From contig JAFKJW010000183.1 of NCBI GenBank assembly GCA_017305925.1, positions 18,131-72,399 on the forward strand: DNA of 54,269 bases, given 5' to 3'. Shown piece by piece: positions 16,817 through 26,403 of the stretch. Below the pieces are notes generated by a model. It was not told where the DNA came from. It did not search any database and saw nothing but the letters and a program-made list of their open reading frames with translations. Made by a program: the position numbers and the translations under genes. This DNA is from Hyphomicrobiales bacterium (GTDB lineage: Bacteria > Pseudomonadota > Alphaproteobacteria > Rhizobiales > Rhizobiaceae). The first letter of the stretch is position 1; each line of letters begins with the position of its first letter.

Positions 16817-17929
16817 ATGCAGGCAACGATCGCCTATTTCACCGGAACATTGGCCCTGTTTCGCAAGGAACTGCTGGCTCTGTTCAAGGACCCGTCCAGC
16901 CGGACCCTGCTGGTCGCCCCTGCCTTCCTCCAGGCGCTCCTGTTCGGCTACGGCGCCACCTTCGACCTCACCCATGTGCCCTACGCCGTTCTCGACCAGA
17001 GCCACGCCGCGGCTTCTACGGAGTTGCTGGCCCGGCTTGACGGCACCGGCGTGTTCGAGCGGGTCGCAACGCTGGGTTCGTCCGATCAGATCGCAGAGGT
17101 GATCGACAAGGGCCGCGCCCTTCTCGTCGTCAGCATTCCGCCCGATTTCGAGGCACGTCTGGCGGCCAACCGGCAGGCGCCGCTTCAGGTCATTCTTGAC
17201 GGCCGCAACTCCTCTACCGCAGGAGCCGCCGCGGCGTATGTCGGGGCGGTCGTCACGGCATACAACCAGGCGTCCGGCGTCACGGCGCCGGTAACCATCG
17301 AGCGGCGCGCCTGGTTCAACCCGGACCTGGAATCCCGCTGGAACTTGATGCCAGCCCTCATCGCCTCGCTCAGCATGTTGCAGACGCTCATGCTCGCGGC
17401 ACTGTCGGTCGCAAGGGAGCGCGAACAGGGCACCTTCGACCAGCTGCTCGTCACGCCGCTCACGCCGTTGCAGATCCTGATCGGCAAGGCGCTCCCTTCC
17501 ATTCTGGTAGGCCTCCTTCAGTCGACGATCATCCTTCTGATTATCCTGCTCTGGTTCCAGATTCCGATGAACGGGTCGATCTGGCTGCTTTATCTCGGGT
17601 TGCTGACGTTTACGGTCTCTGCGGTTGGCATCGGCCTGTCGATCTCGGCGGTGTCTCTCACCATGCAACAGGCGATGCTCTATACCTTCATGGTCGTCAT
17701 GCCGCTCACGCTGCTGTCCGGGCTGCTGACGCCGGTCCGCAACATGCCCGCAATCCTGCAGGCAGCCACCTATGCGAACCCGTTGCGCTTCGGCATCGAC
17801 ATTGTCAGGCGCATCTATCTCGAGGGCGCCACATTCGGGGACATAGCCTTCAATTTCCTTCCTCTTCTGGTCGTCGCGGCCATTACCCTGCCGCTTGCCG
17901 CATGCCTGTTCCGCAATCGTCTTGGGTGA
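16817..17929 (+). CDS. ABC-2 type permease (YbhR-like)
   Basis: This second permease of 370 residues is paralogous to the preceding one: an N-terminal helix (APAFLQALLFGYGATFDL), a periplasmic domain, then five helices with the signature REQGTFDQLLVTPLTPLQILIGKALP and LLSGLLTPVRNMPAILQAATYANPLRFG. It ends the four-gene exporter operon. The following 220 bases to the convergent gene at 18153 hold no recognisable gene; a GC-rich imperfect inverted repeat near 17984-18004 could act as a terminator but lacks a T-run. Confidence 0.92.
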   Translation: MQATIAYFTGTLALFRKELLALFKDPSSRTLLVAPAFLQALLFGYGATFDLTHVPYAVLDQSHAAASTELLARLDGTGVFERVATLGSSDQIAEVIDKGRALLVVSIPPDFEARLAANRQAPLQVILDGRNSSTAGAAAAYVGAVVTAYNQASGVTAPVTIERRAWFNPDLESRWNLMPALIASLSMLQTLMLAALSVAREREQGTFDQLLVTPLTPLQILIGKALPSILVGLLQSTIILLIILLWFQIPMNGSIWLLYLGLLTFTVSAVGIGLSISAVSLTMQQAMLYTFMVVMPLTLLSGLLTPVRNMPAILQAATYANPLRFGIDIVRRIYLEGATFGDIAFNFLPLLVVAAITLPLAACLFRNRLG

Positions 17930-18152
17930 GCGGCAAGATAGAATGGAAGGATTCGATTTCGATAGTCGTCCGACGCCGATCAGGCCGCGCGGCGAAGCCG
18001 CGGCTGCCCGGGGAAACGACAAGGTGGAACCGGGTTGCCGCCCACTCCGATCCGACAGCCAATGGACTACTGCTTCCGTGCCATCCGAAAGACCTTCAGA
18101 TCGCACGGGGTCAGACGCTTGCAGCGCAAGCAAGATCGATCGGGCGTCGAGC

Positions 18153-19886
18153 CTAATCCGGCCGGCCGCTCAGGATGCGCTTGCCGAGCGCGCTGAGCAG
18201 GTAGCCGTATGCCGTCTCCAGCGCAGCGGCGGCGGGATTTTCGCCGATGCCGGAGAGGACGATCGCGCGCAATTCCTGGCTCGCCGCCACGCGCTCCATC
18301 AACGCCGAGCACTCGCGGTAGCTGAGACCCGCCTCGCGGACGTCCTCGCCCATGCCGCGCGCCACGGAGGCGTGCAGCACCAGCGCGAAGCCGTCCGTAG
18401 TCTGCGTGACGCGCTGGATCGCCTTGCGCGCCGCCTCGCGGATACCCACGAGGTCGATGTCCTCCATGGTGAGCGCCAGGATGCCGCGGCCGGCGATCGC
18501 CGTCGCCTGCTCGCGCGAGGCGCGCTGGATCGCGAAGATCGCAGCCGCCTCCGGATTGGCGATGCGGCCGACCTCGCCGGGGTCGGAATCCACCCAGAGA
18601 AGGCCCGATTCGACCGCCTCGTTGTCCGCCGTGTCGAGCAGGTCGAAGATCGCCTCGCGGCCCGGAATCACCCAGACCGGCAGGTCGGCCGCTTCCGGGC
18701 TGCCGTCCCGCTTGACTTCCATGCCGAGATTGAGGATGCCCGCGACGAAGGCGCGCGTCTCCTCGCGATCGTGCAGATCCGGCGCGGCGATCAGCCGGAC
18801 CGCGCTGGGACGGGGCGCGATGCTCTCGCGCCCCGCCAGCTTCTTGTCGACATAGGGCGACAGCATCGCCTGCACCAGCGCGCCGTAATCCATCTCGAAG
18901 CGCATCGTGTCGCCGACCGCGAACTTCTTCGCAGCCGTGATGTCGACGATGAGATGGTCGCTGGAGGCGGTGACGATCTCGACATGGCGGTGGCGCGGCT
19001 TCAGGCCTTCCGGGCGCATGTCGACGCGCCCGAGATTGACGATGCCGCGCAGCCTGACACCCCTGTCCTCGAAGACGACCCGGTTGCCGAAGGCGTCGGG
19101 GCCCGTCTCGCCGTCCGGGAGAGAATGCTTTGCCTTGATCTCCACCAGCTCGGCTTCCAGCGTGAAGGCGCCGTCGTCGAAGCCGGCGAGCGTGCCGCCG
19201 GTGAAGGAGTTCTCGGCGCGCAGGATGGTCGAGCCGATGCGCAGCATGTTGATGCGCTCGGGCATCGCCTCCGTCTCCATCAGCGCCAGATTCGAGGAAT
19301 TGCCGCCCGACACCCAGTCCAGCCTGGTGCCGAAACGCTGCTCCAGGGCGTCGGCGAGATTGCAGAGCTTCTCCAGCTTCCCGCGCGTCGGCATCACGCC
19401 GCTGGCGCACATGAAATTGGCGCCGATGCCGGCAAGGCGCAGCGACGGCTCGGCCATCGCGGTGGCCGCGAGCGGGATCAGCTCCTCCGGCGGCACGCCC
19501 TCCCGCCGGTCGCCCATCTCCAGCATCAGGATGACGTCGTGCACCACGCCCTGCTCCTCGGCCGCGCGGGCCAGCGCGTCGAGCACCGCCGCTTCCGAAT
19601 TGAGGCTCATGTCGCAGAGCCGCACGACCTCCGGCGCTTCCGAGACCGAAGGAATGCGCAGCATCATGACCGGCGCGGTGATGCCGCTGTTGCGCATGCG
19701 CTGGACATTGTCGAGACGCGAGTCCGCCAGGCCGGCCGCGCCGCCGCGCAGCATGGCGCGGGCGACGAGCGGCGAGCCGCAGGCGGCCTTGGTGACGCCG
19801 AAGACGGCGACCCGCCCTTCGAGGCGCGCCATCACCCGGCGCGTGTTCTCCGCGATGATGTCGAGATCGATCACGACCGAGGGCAT
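18153..19886 (-). CDS. Alanine/ornithine-racemase-like protein fused to a degenerate arginase-like domain
   Basis: Residues 1-350 form a PLP-dependent alanine-racemase N-terminal barrel of the ornithine racemase kind: PSVVIDLDIIAENTR, the PLP lysine Lys33 in VFGVTKAACGSP, LADSRLDNV, MLEMGDRREGV and VSGGNSSNL. Residues about 355-577 resemble the C-terminal part of ureohydrolases (ILALTMEDIDLVGIREA; AGLSYRECSALMERVA; ETAYGYLLSALGKRIL). The Mn-binding motifs appear lost: the DAHxD position reads WVDSDPGE and the SxDxDxxDP position reads LHASVARG. It may therefore be a racemase with a structural or ligand-sensing tail. The start is the ATG before PSVVIDL; upstream ATGs at 19943 and beyond have no better ribosome site. 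It lies 69 bases after the MATE transporter gene and is probably co-transcribed. Substrate is not certain. Confidence 0.85.
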   Translation of the reverse strand: MPSVVIDLDIIAENTRRVMARLEGRVAVFGVTKAACGSPLVARAMLRGGAAGLADSRLDNVQRMRNSGITAPVMMLRIPSVSEAPEVVRLCDMSLNSEAAVLDALARAAEEQGVVHDVILMLEMGDRREGVPPEELIPLAATAMAEPSLRLAGIGANFMCASGVMPTRGKLEKLCNLADALEQRFGTRLDWVSGGNSSNLALMETEAMPERINMLRIGSTILRAENSFTGGTLAGFDDGAFTLEAELVEIKAKHSLPDGETGPDAFGNRVVFEDRGVRLRGIVNLGRVDMRPEGLKPRHRHVEIVTASSDHLIVDITAAKKFAVGDTMRFEMDYGALVQAMLSPYVDKKLAGRESIAPRPSAVRLIAAPDLHDREETRAFVAGILNLGMEVKRDGSPEAADLPVWVIPGREAIFDLLDTADNEAVESGLLWVDSDPGEVGRIANPEAAAIFAIQRASREQATAIAGRGILALTMEDIDLVGIREAARKAIQRVTQTTDGFALVLHASVARGMGEDVREAGLSYRECSALMERVAASQELRAIVLSGIGENPAAAALETAYGYLLSALGKRILSGRPD

Positions 19887-19955
19887 GGACAGACGAGGCC
19901 GCTTTGCTTGCTCATCGAAGCGGCATAGCATGCCGCCCGCCATTCCGGCGAGCGG

Positions 19956-21374
19956 CTATGGCCCTTGCAGACGGATGAAGCCGGGCAGCCTGCCGCGCCG
20001 CATCCAGCGATAGATGAGCAGGCAGGCGACCACGATGAGCCCCGTGCACAAGCCGATCCAGATGCCTTTGCCCTCCATGCCGAAATGGAAGGCGAGGAGC
20101 ACGCCGAGCGTCAGGCCGATGCCCCAATAGCCGACCGCCGCATAGATCATCGGCACGGTGGTATCCTGCAGGCCGCGCAGGATGCCGGACGCGACCGCCT
20201 GCGCGCCGTCCGCAACCTGGAAGAGCGCGACGAAGGCGAGGAAGGTCACCGCGTGCGTGATGACGGCGGCGTTGGCCGGGTCGCCCAGGTCGACGAACGC
20301 CCCGATCAGCAGCTTCGGCACGGCGACCATCATCACCGCCGCAAGCCCCATGAAGCCAACGCCCATGACCAGCGCCGTCCAGCCGGCGCGGGTGATGCCC
20401 TCGGAATCGCGTCCGCCGAAGGCCAGCCCGACCCGGACCGTGGCCGCCTGCCCGATGCCGAGCGGGATCATGAAGGAGACCGACGCGATCTGCAGCGCGA
20501 TCGCATGGGCGGCGAGCTGCGCGGCGCTGATGATGCCCATCAGGAACGCCGCGGTGTTGAAGACCGTCACCTCGAAGGCGAGGATGCCCGAGATCGGGGC
20601 ACCGAGCTTCAGAAGGGCCAGGAAGCGGGGCCAGTCCGCCCGCCAGAAGCGGCCGAAGAGGCGGTAGCGGCGGAACACCCTGTGCACCGCGATCACCGCC
20701 GCCAGACCGAAGAACATGAAGAAGCTCGCCAGCGTCGTCGCCAGCCCCGAACCGGCTATGCCGAGCGCCGGAAAGCCGAAATGACCGAAGACGAACGCCC
20801 AGTTTCCAAGCGCGTTCAGCGCGACGGCGATCAGCATGATCACCAGCGCCCAGCCGGGCCGCTCCAGCGCGGAGATGAAGGAGCGCAGCACGATATAGCC
20901 GTAGAAGGGCAGGATGGCCCATTGCAGGGTGCGCACGTAGATGCCGGCCTCTCTCGCCAGCGCGGGCTCCTGGCCGAGAGCCAGGAGGATCCATTCCGTG
21001 TTCCACAGGAAAATCCAGATCGGAACGGCGGCAAGAACGGAAAGCCAGAGGCCTTGCCTCACCGTGCGGCGGACGTCGCGCACGGAGTGGCGCTTGCGTC
21101 CGAGCTCGGCCGCCATCATCGGCGACGTCGCATAGGCGAAGCCGAGGCCGAGGATCATCGGCGCGAAATAGAGGTTCGAGCCCAGCGCGCCCGCTGCCAG
21201 CGCCTCGGGGCCGAGGCGGCCGATGATCATCACGTCGGTCGCCGTCATCACGGCCTGGGCGAGGTTGGTCAGAATCATCGGCCAGGCGAGGGACAGCGTC
21301 GCCCTCGCCTCGTGACGCCATGGATGATTGCCGGACGCTCGCGCGCCGACGAAGACCGCAGACATTGTCGCCAT
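19956..21374 (-). CDS. MATE-family multidrug efflux transporter
   Basis: This 472-residue inner-membrane cation antiporter has twelve hydrophobic segments in two homologous halves, beginning SLAWPMILTNLAQAVMTATDVMIIGRLG and, in the second half, LLKLGAPISGILAFEVTVFNTAAFLMG. Motifs such as FQVADGAQAVASGILRGLQDTTVPM are typical of NorM/YdhE-type MATE proteins. A second ATG three codons in is equally possible as start. It is upstream of the racemase-arginase fusion gene on the same strand; the pair might couple synthesis or modification of a small amine or D-amino acid with export, but this is inference. Confidence 0.92.
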   Translation of the reverse strand: MATMSAVFVGARASGNHPWRHEARATLSLAWPMILTNLAQAVMTATDVMIIGRLGPEALAAGALGSNLYFAPMILGLGFAYATSPMMAAELGRKRHSVRDVRRTVRQGLWLSVLAAVPIWIFLWNTEWILLALGQEPALAREAGIYVRTLQWAILPFYGYIVLRSFISALERPGWALVIMLIAVALNALGNWAFVFGHFGFPALGIAGSGLATTLASFFMFFGLAAVIAVHRVFRRYRLFGRFWRADWPRFLALLKLGAPISGILAFEVTVFNTAAFLMGIISAAQLAAHAIALQIASVSFMIPLGIGQAATVRVGLAFGGRDSEGITRAGWTALVMGVGFMGLAAVMMVAVPKLLIGAFVDLGDPANAAVITHAVTFLAFVALFQVADGAQAVASGILRGLQDTTVPMIYAAVGYWGIGLTLGVLLAFHFGMEGKGIWIGLCTGLIVVACLLIYRWMRRGRLPGFIRLQGP

Positions 21375-21499
21375 TCCGCTTCTGGCACGCCGGAGCTTCG
21401 GTCCGGCATGGCTTCACCCCGTGATGCCACGCATCGGGGCAGGCCGTCGCGTTTAAAGGGAAGCATCCCCGCTGGCAAGCTCGGGCGCAGGCCGGCGGC

Positions 21500-23080
21500 T
21501 CAGCCGCGCCGGATCAGCGCGTCGATCGCCGCGCGCTGGCGGTGCAGTTCGAGAAAGACGGCATAGTCGCGGTCGTAGGCCGCCTTCGCCGCCCGATCGG
21601 GCGTTCTCGTCCGGCCGGGCCGGGTCATCGCGCGCGCGGCGGCCGGAAGATCGGGGTGGATGCCGCCTGCCACCGCCGCCACCATGGCCGTACCGAGCAG
21701 GACCGGCTCCCGCGCCCGCGGTTCCACGATGCGGCAGTCCAGTGCGTCGGCGTAGAGCTCCATCAGCAGCGGGTTCTTCTGATGCCCGCCGGCGATATGG
21801 AGCGCGTCCAGCGCGCAACCGTCCGCGCGCAACGCGTCCACGATCTGGCGGATGCCGAGCGCGACGCCGCCGCAGGCCCGCCAGTAGAGACGGCAGAGCG
21901 CATCGAAGGAGGAATCGAGCGGCAGGCCGTGCACGACGCCCAGCGCATGCGGATCGCCGAAGGGAGCGCGGTTGCCGTGGAAATCGGGGAGCACATGCAG
22001 CCGGCTCGCGAAATCATCGCCCTCGGCTGCCCGCAAGGCACGCACGCGCTCGGCGATCCGGGCATGCGTGGCCGCGGAGGGACCGAGCCCATGCAGCCTG
22101 ACCACGTGATCGAGCAGCGCGCCGCTCGCCGACTGACCGGCCTCGCTCATCCACAGGCCCTGAAGCGCGGCGTCCCGATACGGGCCCCAGACCGCCCTGC
22201 GCGGCCGCGGCACCGCCGCCGCATGCATGACGCAGCTCGACGTGCCGGCGATGAGGGCCGCGCTGCGGTCGAGCTCCGATGCCGGCAGGCCGCCGAGCAC
22301 GCCGAGCGCACCAGCATAGGCATCGACCAGCCCGGCGCCGACCTTGCAGGCCGCCGCCAGGCCCATGGCGCCGGCCGCCTCCATGCCGAGCGTTCCCAAT
22401 GCCGTCGCAACGGCTGCCGGCGGCGACGCGATGCCCGCGCGCTCAAGCAGATCGGAAAGGCCGAGCGCCGCCAGGAGATCGTCCGGCCAGGCGCTGTCGC
22501 GGTCCGGCGCGTATCCCCATTTGGTCGTCAGCGTGCTTAGCGAGCGGGTGGCGCTGCCGCAGGCGCGAAAGGCCAGGAAGTCGGCGAGGTCCCCGATATA
22601 GCCGGCCCGGCTCCAGATGTCGGGGCGGCGGCGTTTCAGCCACAGAAGCTTGGGAAGCTGCATCTCCGGCGACATGGTCCCGCCCACCTGCTCCAGCGCC
22701 GGATGCCGGGTGGCCGTGATCTCGTCGGCCTCCTCCAGCGCGCGATGGTCGAGCCAGGCGATCGTGTCCCAGGATGCGGAGGCATCCTCCGCCATCGGGA
22801 GCCGCGCCCCGGCGGCGCCGCGGACGACCAGCGAGCAGGTGGCGTCGAAGGCGATCGCCGCGATCTCTTCCGCCGGCACGGCGGATGCCGTCGTCGCGGC
22901 GCGCACCGACGAGACGACGGCCCGCCATATCTGCTCGGAATCATGCTCGGCCCAGCCCGGCGCCGGCTGGTGCATCGCGACGGGTGTCTCCGCATAGCCG
23001 AGCAGGTCGCCGCCGGAAGCGAAGACCGCGGCGCGCGCGCTGCCGGTGCCGACGTCGACTGCGCAGACGGCCGGCGGCAT
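21500..23080 (-). CDS. FGGY-family carbohydrate kinase, D-ribulokinase-like
   Basis: This cytosolic 526-residue sugar kinase has the FGGY N-terminal phosphate loop DVGTGSARAAVF and FDATCSLVV, WLDHRALEEADEI, GGTMSPEMQLPKLLWLK, which match the D-ribulokinase (YDR109C/FGGY, RbtK-like) clade better than xylulokinases. The ATPase-lobe motifs are LIAGTSSCVM and DALHIAGGHQKNPLLMELYADAL. The ATG overlaps the HAD gene stop as TGATG, so translation is coupled. It is the last gene of the polyol importer operon. The proposed role is ATP-dependent phosphorylation of D-ribulose (or a similar ketopentose) to the 5-phosphate, for which an epimerase (rpe) is encoded at 32.6 kb. Confidence 0.87.
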   Translation of the reverse strand: MPPAVCAVDVGTGSARAAVFASGGDLLGYAETPVAMHQPAPGWAEHDSEQIWRAVVSSVRAATTASAVPAEEIAAIAFDATCSLVVRGAAGARLPMAEDASASWDTIAWLDHRALEEADEITATRHPALEQVGGTMSPEMQLPKLLWLKRRRPDIWSRAGYIGDLADFLAFRACGSATRSLSTLTTKWGYAPDRDSAWPDDLLAALGLSDLLERAGIASPPAAVATALGTLGMEAAGAMGLAAACKVGAGLVDAYAGALGVLGGLPASELDRSAALIAGTSSCVMHAAAVPRPRRAVWGPYRDAALQGLWMSEAGQSASGALLDHVVRLHGLGPSAATHARIAERVRALRAAEGDDFASRLHVLPDFHGNRAPFGDPHALGVVHGLPLDSSFDALCRLYWRACGGVALGIRQIVDALRADGCALDALHIAGGHQKNPLLMELYADALDCRIVEPRAREPVLLGTAMVAAVAGGIHPDLPAAARAMTRPGRTRTPDRAAKAAYDRDYAVFLELHRQRAAIDALIRRG

Positions 23081-23778
23081 CAGGACGCTTCGCGCGCCGC
23101 CCCGCCGACGAGAAGCTGCGGAAGCCGCCGCATGTCGTCGAAGAGAAGATCGGGCGCAAGCGCGGCGAGGCCGTCGCGAAAGCCCGGCCGCGCCGCATGC
23201 GACCCGCCCGCGAAGGCGAAGACCCGCATGCCGGCCGCCCGGGCCGCTTCGATGCCCGCCGGGCTGTCCTCGACGACGATACAGTCGCCCGGCGCCGCAC
23301 CCATGTCGCCTGCGGCATGGAGGAAGAGATCGGGGAAGGGCTTGCCTCGCTTCACCATGACGGCACTGTATATGTGAGGCTCCAGCAATTCCAGAAGGCC
23401 GGTGAGCTTCAGCGAGAGGCGGATGCGCTCGGGCTGGCTGGAGGAGGCCACGCAGCAGCGCGTCGCAAGCCGGCGCAGCGTCGCGTCGATCCCGGCGATG
23501 GGCCGCAGTTCGGCGCGGAAGCGGCGGTAGAGGTCGGCACGTATCTTTTCCAGATGGGCGTCGGTGACGGTGAGGCCGAAATCCCGGTGCAGCACGTCGG
23601 CGATGGTCGCCATGCTCTTGCCGAGGAAACGGTCATAGGCGTCGGCCTCGCCGATCGCCACGCCGGCGCCGGCGAGCACGTCGCGCAGCACCGCGATGGA
23701 AATCGGCTCGCTGTCGACCAGCACGCCGTCACAGTCGAAGATGACAAGCTTGCAGGTCAACGGAATCGTCCTCGGCAT
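23080..23778 (-). CDS. HAD-superfamily hydrolase, beta-phosphoglucomutase-like
   Basis: This 232-residue cytosolic phosphatase or mutase has HAD motif [13 protein letters not shown] with its nucleophilic Asp, motif [11 protein letters not shown], the Lys of motif III in [15 protein letters not shown] and motif [14 protein letters not shown]. The cap domain (residues about 35-95) is helical, as in YieH/GPP-type subfamily IA phosphatases. It is sandwiched 18 bases after the polyol dehydrogenase gene and coupled (TGATG) to the kinase gene. A likely job is dephosphorylating a sugar-phosphate side product; the substrate cannot be read. Confidence 0.88.
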   Translation of the reverse strand: MPRTIPLTCKLVIFDCDGVLVDSEPISIAVLRDVLAGAGVAIGEADAYDRFLGKSMATIADVLHRDFGLTVTDAHLEKIRADLYRRFRAELRPIAGIDATLRRLATRCCVASSSQPERIRLSLKLTGLLELLEPHIYSAVMVKRGKPFPDLFLHAAGDMGAAPGDCIVVEDSPAGIEAARAAGMRVFAFAGGSHAARPGFRDGLAALAPDLLFDDMRRLPQLLVGGAAREAS

Positions 23779-23796
23779 GTCCTGGAAAAGCGGGTG

Positions 23797-25269
23797 TCAC
23801 GCGGCGAGGTAGCGCGTCAAGACCTCTCTGGTGCCGTCCTTCCAGAGCGCCTTCAGGTGCCGGGCGAAGGTTTCCGCGAGGACCGCCGACCGGCCGACAT
23901 CGCCGTAGATGTCCTCCATGGCGAGCCATGCGGCGGGATCGGCCTTCGCCGCCCGGGAGGTGGCCACCAGACGCTCCCAACTCGGATCGTTGGGCTCGAT
24001 CGCCGCGCCGGAATCCGTCTCGCCGAAGCAGTAGCGGCACCACAGCGCGGATTCCAGCGCGAGGCCCTCCACCGAAGCGCCGGCCTTCAGCCTGTCGGCG
24101 ATCGTCGGAATGATGAATTTCGGCTGGCGGTTCGAGCCGTCGAGGCAGAGCCGCCGGATGGTGTCGCCGATCTTCGGGTTGGCGAAGCGCCGCTCGATCA
24201 GTTCCCGGTACTGCTCGAGATCCTCGCCGGGCACCGGCGGCACGGTCGGCATGATCTCCTCGACATGCAGCTTCCTCAGAAAGCCGCGCACCAGCGGGTT
24301 CTCCATGCCCTCGTGGACGAAATGGATGTCCATCAGGCCGGACGGATAGGCGATGGCCGCATGGCCGCCGTTCAGGATGCGGATCTTCATCAGCTCGAAG
24401 GGCGACACGTCGTCGACGAACTGCACGCCGACCGTTTCCAGCGCCGGCCGGCCGAGCGGGAAATCGTCCTCCAGAACCCATTGCCGGAACGGCTCGCAGA
24501 AGACCGGCCAGCCGTCCTCCACGCCGAACTGCACTTTCAGGATCTCGCGCTCCCGATCCGTGGTGGCGGGCGTGATGCGGTCCACCATGGCGTTCGGGAA
24601 GGCGACGTTCTCCGCCACCCATTCGGCAAGGGCCGGATCGGAAAGCTTCGCCAGCCCGCACACCGTCTCCCGGGTCACATGGCCGTTATGGGGGATGTTG
24701 TCGCAGCACATGACGGTGAAGGGCGGCCTGCCCGCGGCGCGGCGCCGCCGCAGCCCAAGCAGGATCAGCCCGAAGACGGTCTTCGGATGCTCCGGGTTGC
24801 CGGCGTCGGCCACGATGTCCGGGTGCGCCGGATTGAAATGCCCGGTCGAAGGGTCGATGAAGTAACCGCCCTCCGTGATGGTCATCGAGACGATGCGGAT
24901 CGCCGGATCGGCGAGCTTCGCAACGATTGCCGCCGCGTCGCCCGGCACCAGGAAGTCGATCATCGCGGCGGTGACGCGCGCGGCCATGTGGCCCGTGTCC
25001 TGCTCGACCACGGTGGTCAGCCAGTCCTGCGCCTTCAGGATGTCGCGGCCGCGCTTCTCTCCCTCGAACACGCCGGCGCCGACGATCGCCCAGTCGTGGT
25101 CCCGCCCGGCATTGAACAGTTCGTCGAGATAGACCGCCTGATGGGAGCGGTGGAAGTTGCCGACGCCGAAATGCAGGATGCCCGGCTTGAGGTCGCCCGT
25201 GCGATAGGACGGGGCGGCGACCGGTTTCGGCAGGCCGGAGAGGTTGGCGAGGGAGAGTTTCGTGGTCAT
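23797..25269 (-). CDS. mtlK: Long-chain polyol (mannitol-type) dehydrogenase
   Basis: The enzyme oxidises polyols (mannitol, D-arabitol, sorbitol) to ketoses with NAD+. The 490-residue product starts at MTTKLSLANL and has the Rossmann region PGILHFGVGNFHRSHQAVYLDEL, ITEGGYF, CDNIPHNGHVTRETV, and the catalytic Lys-Asn-His signature of the long-chain MDR family in ELMKIRILNGGHAAIAYP. The open frame continues to 25341, but that extension has no family similarity. Placement directly after the importer ATPase matches rhizobial smo/mtl operons. Together with the ribulokinase-like kinase it suggests a pentitol substrate, though mannitol or sorbitol are equally typical of the family. Confidence 0.92.
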   Translation of the reverse strand: MTTKLSLANLSGLPKPVAAPSYRTGDLKPGILHFGVGNFHRSHQAVYLDELFNAGRDHDWAIVGAGVFEGEKRGRDILKAQDWLTTVVEQDTGHMAARVTAAMIDFLVPGDAAAIVAKLADPAIRIVSMTITEGGYFIDPSTGHFNPAHPDIVADAGNPEHPKTVFGLILLGLRRRRAAGRPPFTVMCCDNIPHNGHVTRETVCGLAKLSDPALAEWVAENVAFPNAMVDRITPATTDREREILKVQFGVEDGWPVFCEPFRQWVLEDDFPLGRPALETVGVQFVDDVSPFELMKIRILNGGHAAIAYPSGLMDIHFVHEGMENPLVRGFLRKLHVEEIMPTVPPVPGEDLEQYRELIERRFANPKIGDTIRRLCLDGSNRQPKFIIPTIADRLKAGASVEGLALESALWCRYCFGETDSGAAIEPNDPSWERLVATSRAAKADPAAWLAMEDIYGDVGRSAVLAETFARHLKALWKDGTREVLTRYLAA

Positions 25270-25386
25270 GCGGAGATGCCTTCCTCGATCCGGGGCCTTT
25301 CGGCCGGTGCTTTGCGTTGCCTCCCCTGCCCTGCCGGACAAAGGGGGGCGCGAAAGGGCGCCATCGCATCCATTGGCATCGCTCGT

Positions 25387-26385
25387 CTAGAGCGCCAACC
25401 CGTCCTGGCCGAAGCGGTGGATGCGGGCCGGGTCGGGCGTGAGATGGACCGTCTCGCCGTGCTCCACGGACAGATCGCCGTCGGCGCGCACGGTCAGCGG
25501 ACCGGCCGCCTCCGTGTTGACGTGGATGAAGGTGTCGGCGCCGAGATGCTCGGCCACGCCCACGACGCCCTTCCACTCGCCCTGGGTCTTCGAAACCTTC
25601 ACGTGCTCGGGGCGGATGCCGATGGTGGCCGCGCCATGCGCCGCAGCCGGCCCGCCGTTCACGAAATTCATCTTCGGCGAGCCGATGAAACCGGCGACGA
25701 AGAGGTTCTTCGGCGTCTTGTAGAGCTCCAGCGGCGAGCCGACCTGCTCGATGTTGCCGGCGTTGAGCACGACGATCTTGTCGGCCATGGTCATCGCCTC
25801 GACCTGGTCGTGGGTGACGTAGACCATGGTGGTCTTGAGCTGCTGGTGCAGCTCGCTGATCTCCAGCCGCATCGTGCCGCGCAGCGCGGCATCGAGGTTG
25901 GAGAGCGGCTCGTCGAACAGGAAGGCGGAGGGCTGGCGCACGATGGCACGGCCGATGGCGACGCGCTGGCGCTGGCCGCCGGAAAGCTGGCCCGGCCGGC
26001 GCTCCAGATAGTTGGTGAGGTTGAGGACGCGGGCGGCGTCCTTCACCTTCCGGTCGATGACATCCTGGCTCTCGCCGGCCATCTTCAGCGGGAAGGCGAT
26101 GTTCTTGGCCACCGTCATGTGCGGATAGAGCGCGTAGGACTGGAACACCATGGCGAGCTTGCGCTTTGACGGCGCCTCGTTGGTCACGTCGCGCCCGTCG
26201 ATGGAGATGGTGCCGCCGGTGACGTCCTCCAGGCCGGCTATGAGGCGCAGCAGCGTCGACTTCCCGCAGCCGGACGGGCCGACGAACACGACGAACTCGC
26301 CGTCCTCGATGTCGAGGTCGATGTTCGGGATGATGGTGGTCGCCCCGAAGGACTTGTTGACGTTCCTGAGCGCGATCTTGCCCAT
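25387..26385 (-). CDS. smoK: Polyol ABC importer ATPase (SmoK/MalK type)
   Basis: This 332-residue CUT1-family ATPase energises the preceding permeases. Walker A is [10 protein letters not shown]-loop [13 protein letters not shown], signature [11 protein letters not shown], Walker [13 protein letters not shown] and H-loop [10 protein letters not shown]. The C-terminal regulatory TOBE region starts near residue 235 ([10 protein letters not shown]). About 118 bases with a palindromic repeat separate it from the upstream permease gene. MalK-like ATPases of this type often serve several sugar importers. Confidence 0.92.
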   Translation of the reverse strand: MGKIALRNVNKSFGATTIIPNIDLDIEDGEFVVFVGPSGCGKSTLLRLIAGLEDVTGGTISIDGRDVTNEAPSKRKLAMVFQSYALYPHMTVAKNIAFPLKMAGESQDVIDRKVKDAARVLNLTNYLERRPGQLSGGQRQRVAIGRAIVRQPSAFLFDEPLSNLDAALRGTMRLEISELHQQLKTTMVYVTHDQVEAMTMADKIVVLNAGNIEQVGSPLELYKTPKNLFVAGFIGSPKMNFVNGGPAAAHGAATIGIRPEHVKVSKTQGEWKGVVGVAEHLGADTFIHVNTEAAGPLTVRADGDLSVEHGETVHLTPDPARIHRFGQDGLAL

Positions 26386-26403
26386 TTTCTTCTCCCTCGA
26401 ACC

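Noticed and set aside
21500-23080. Xylulokinase (xylB) assignment for the FGGY kinase
   Set aside because: FDATCSLVV and GGTMSPEMQLPKLLWLK match the D-ribulokinase clade better; the symbol was left empty because substrate is unproven.
22774-26169. Plus-strand open frame of 1131 codons
   Set aside because: It runs antisense to the FGGY kinase, HAD hydrolase, polyol dehydrogenase and importer ATPase, all with clear motifs. Its translation is Arg/Ala/Gly/His-rich without any domain, a product of high GC content.
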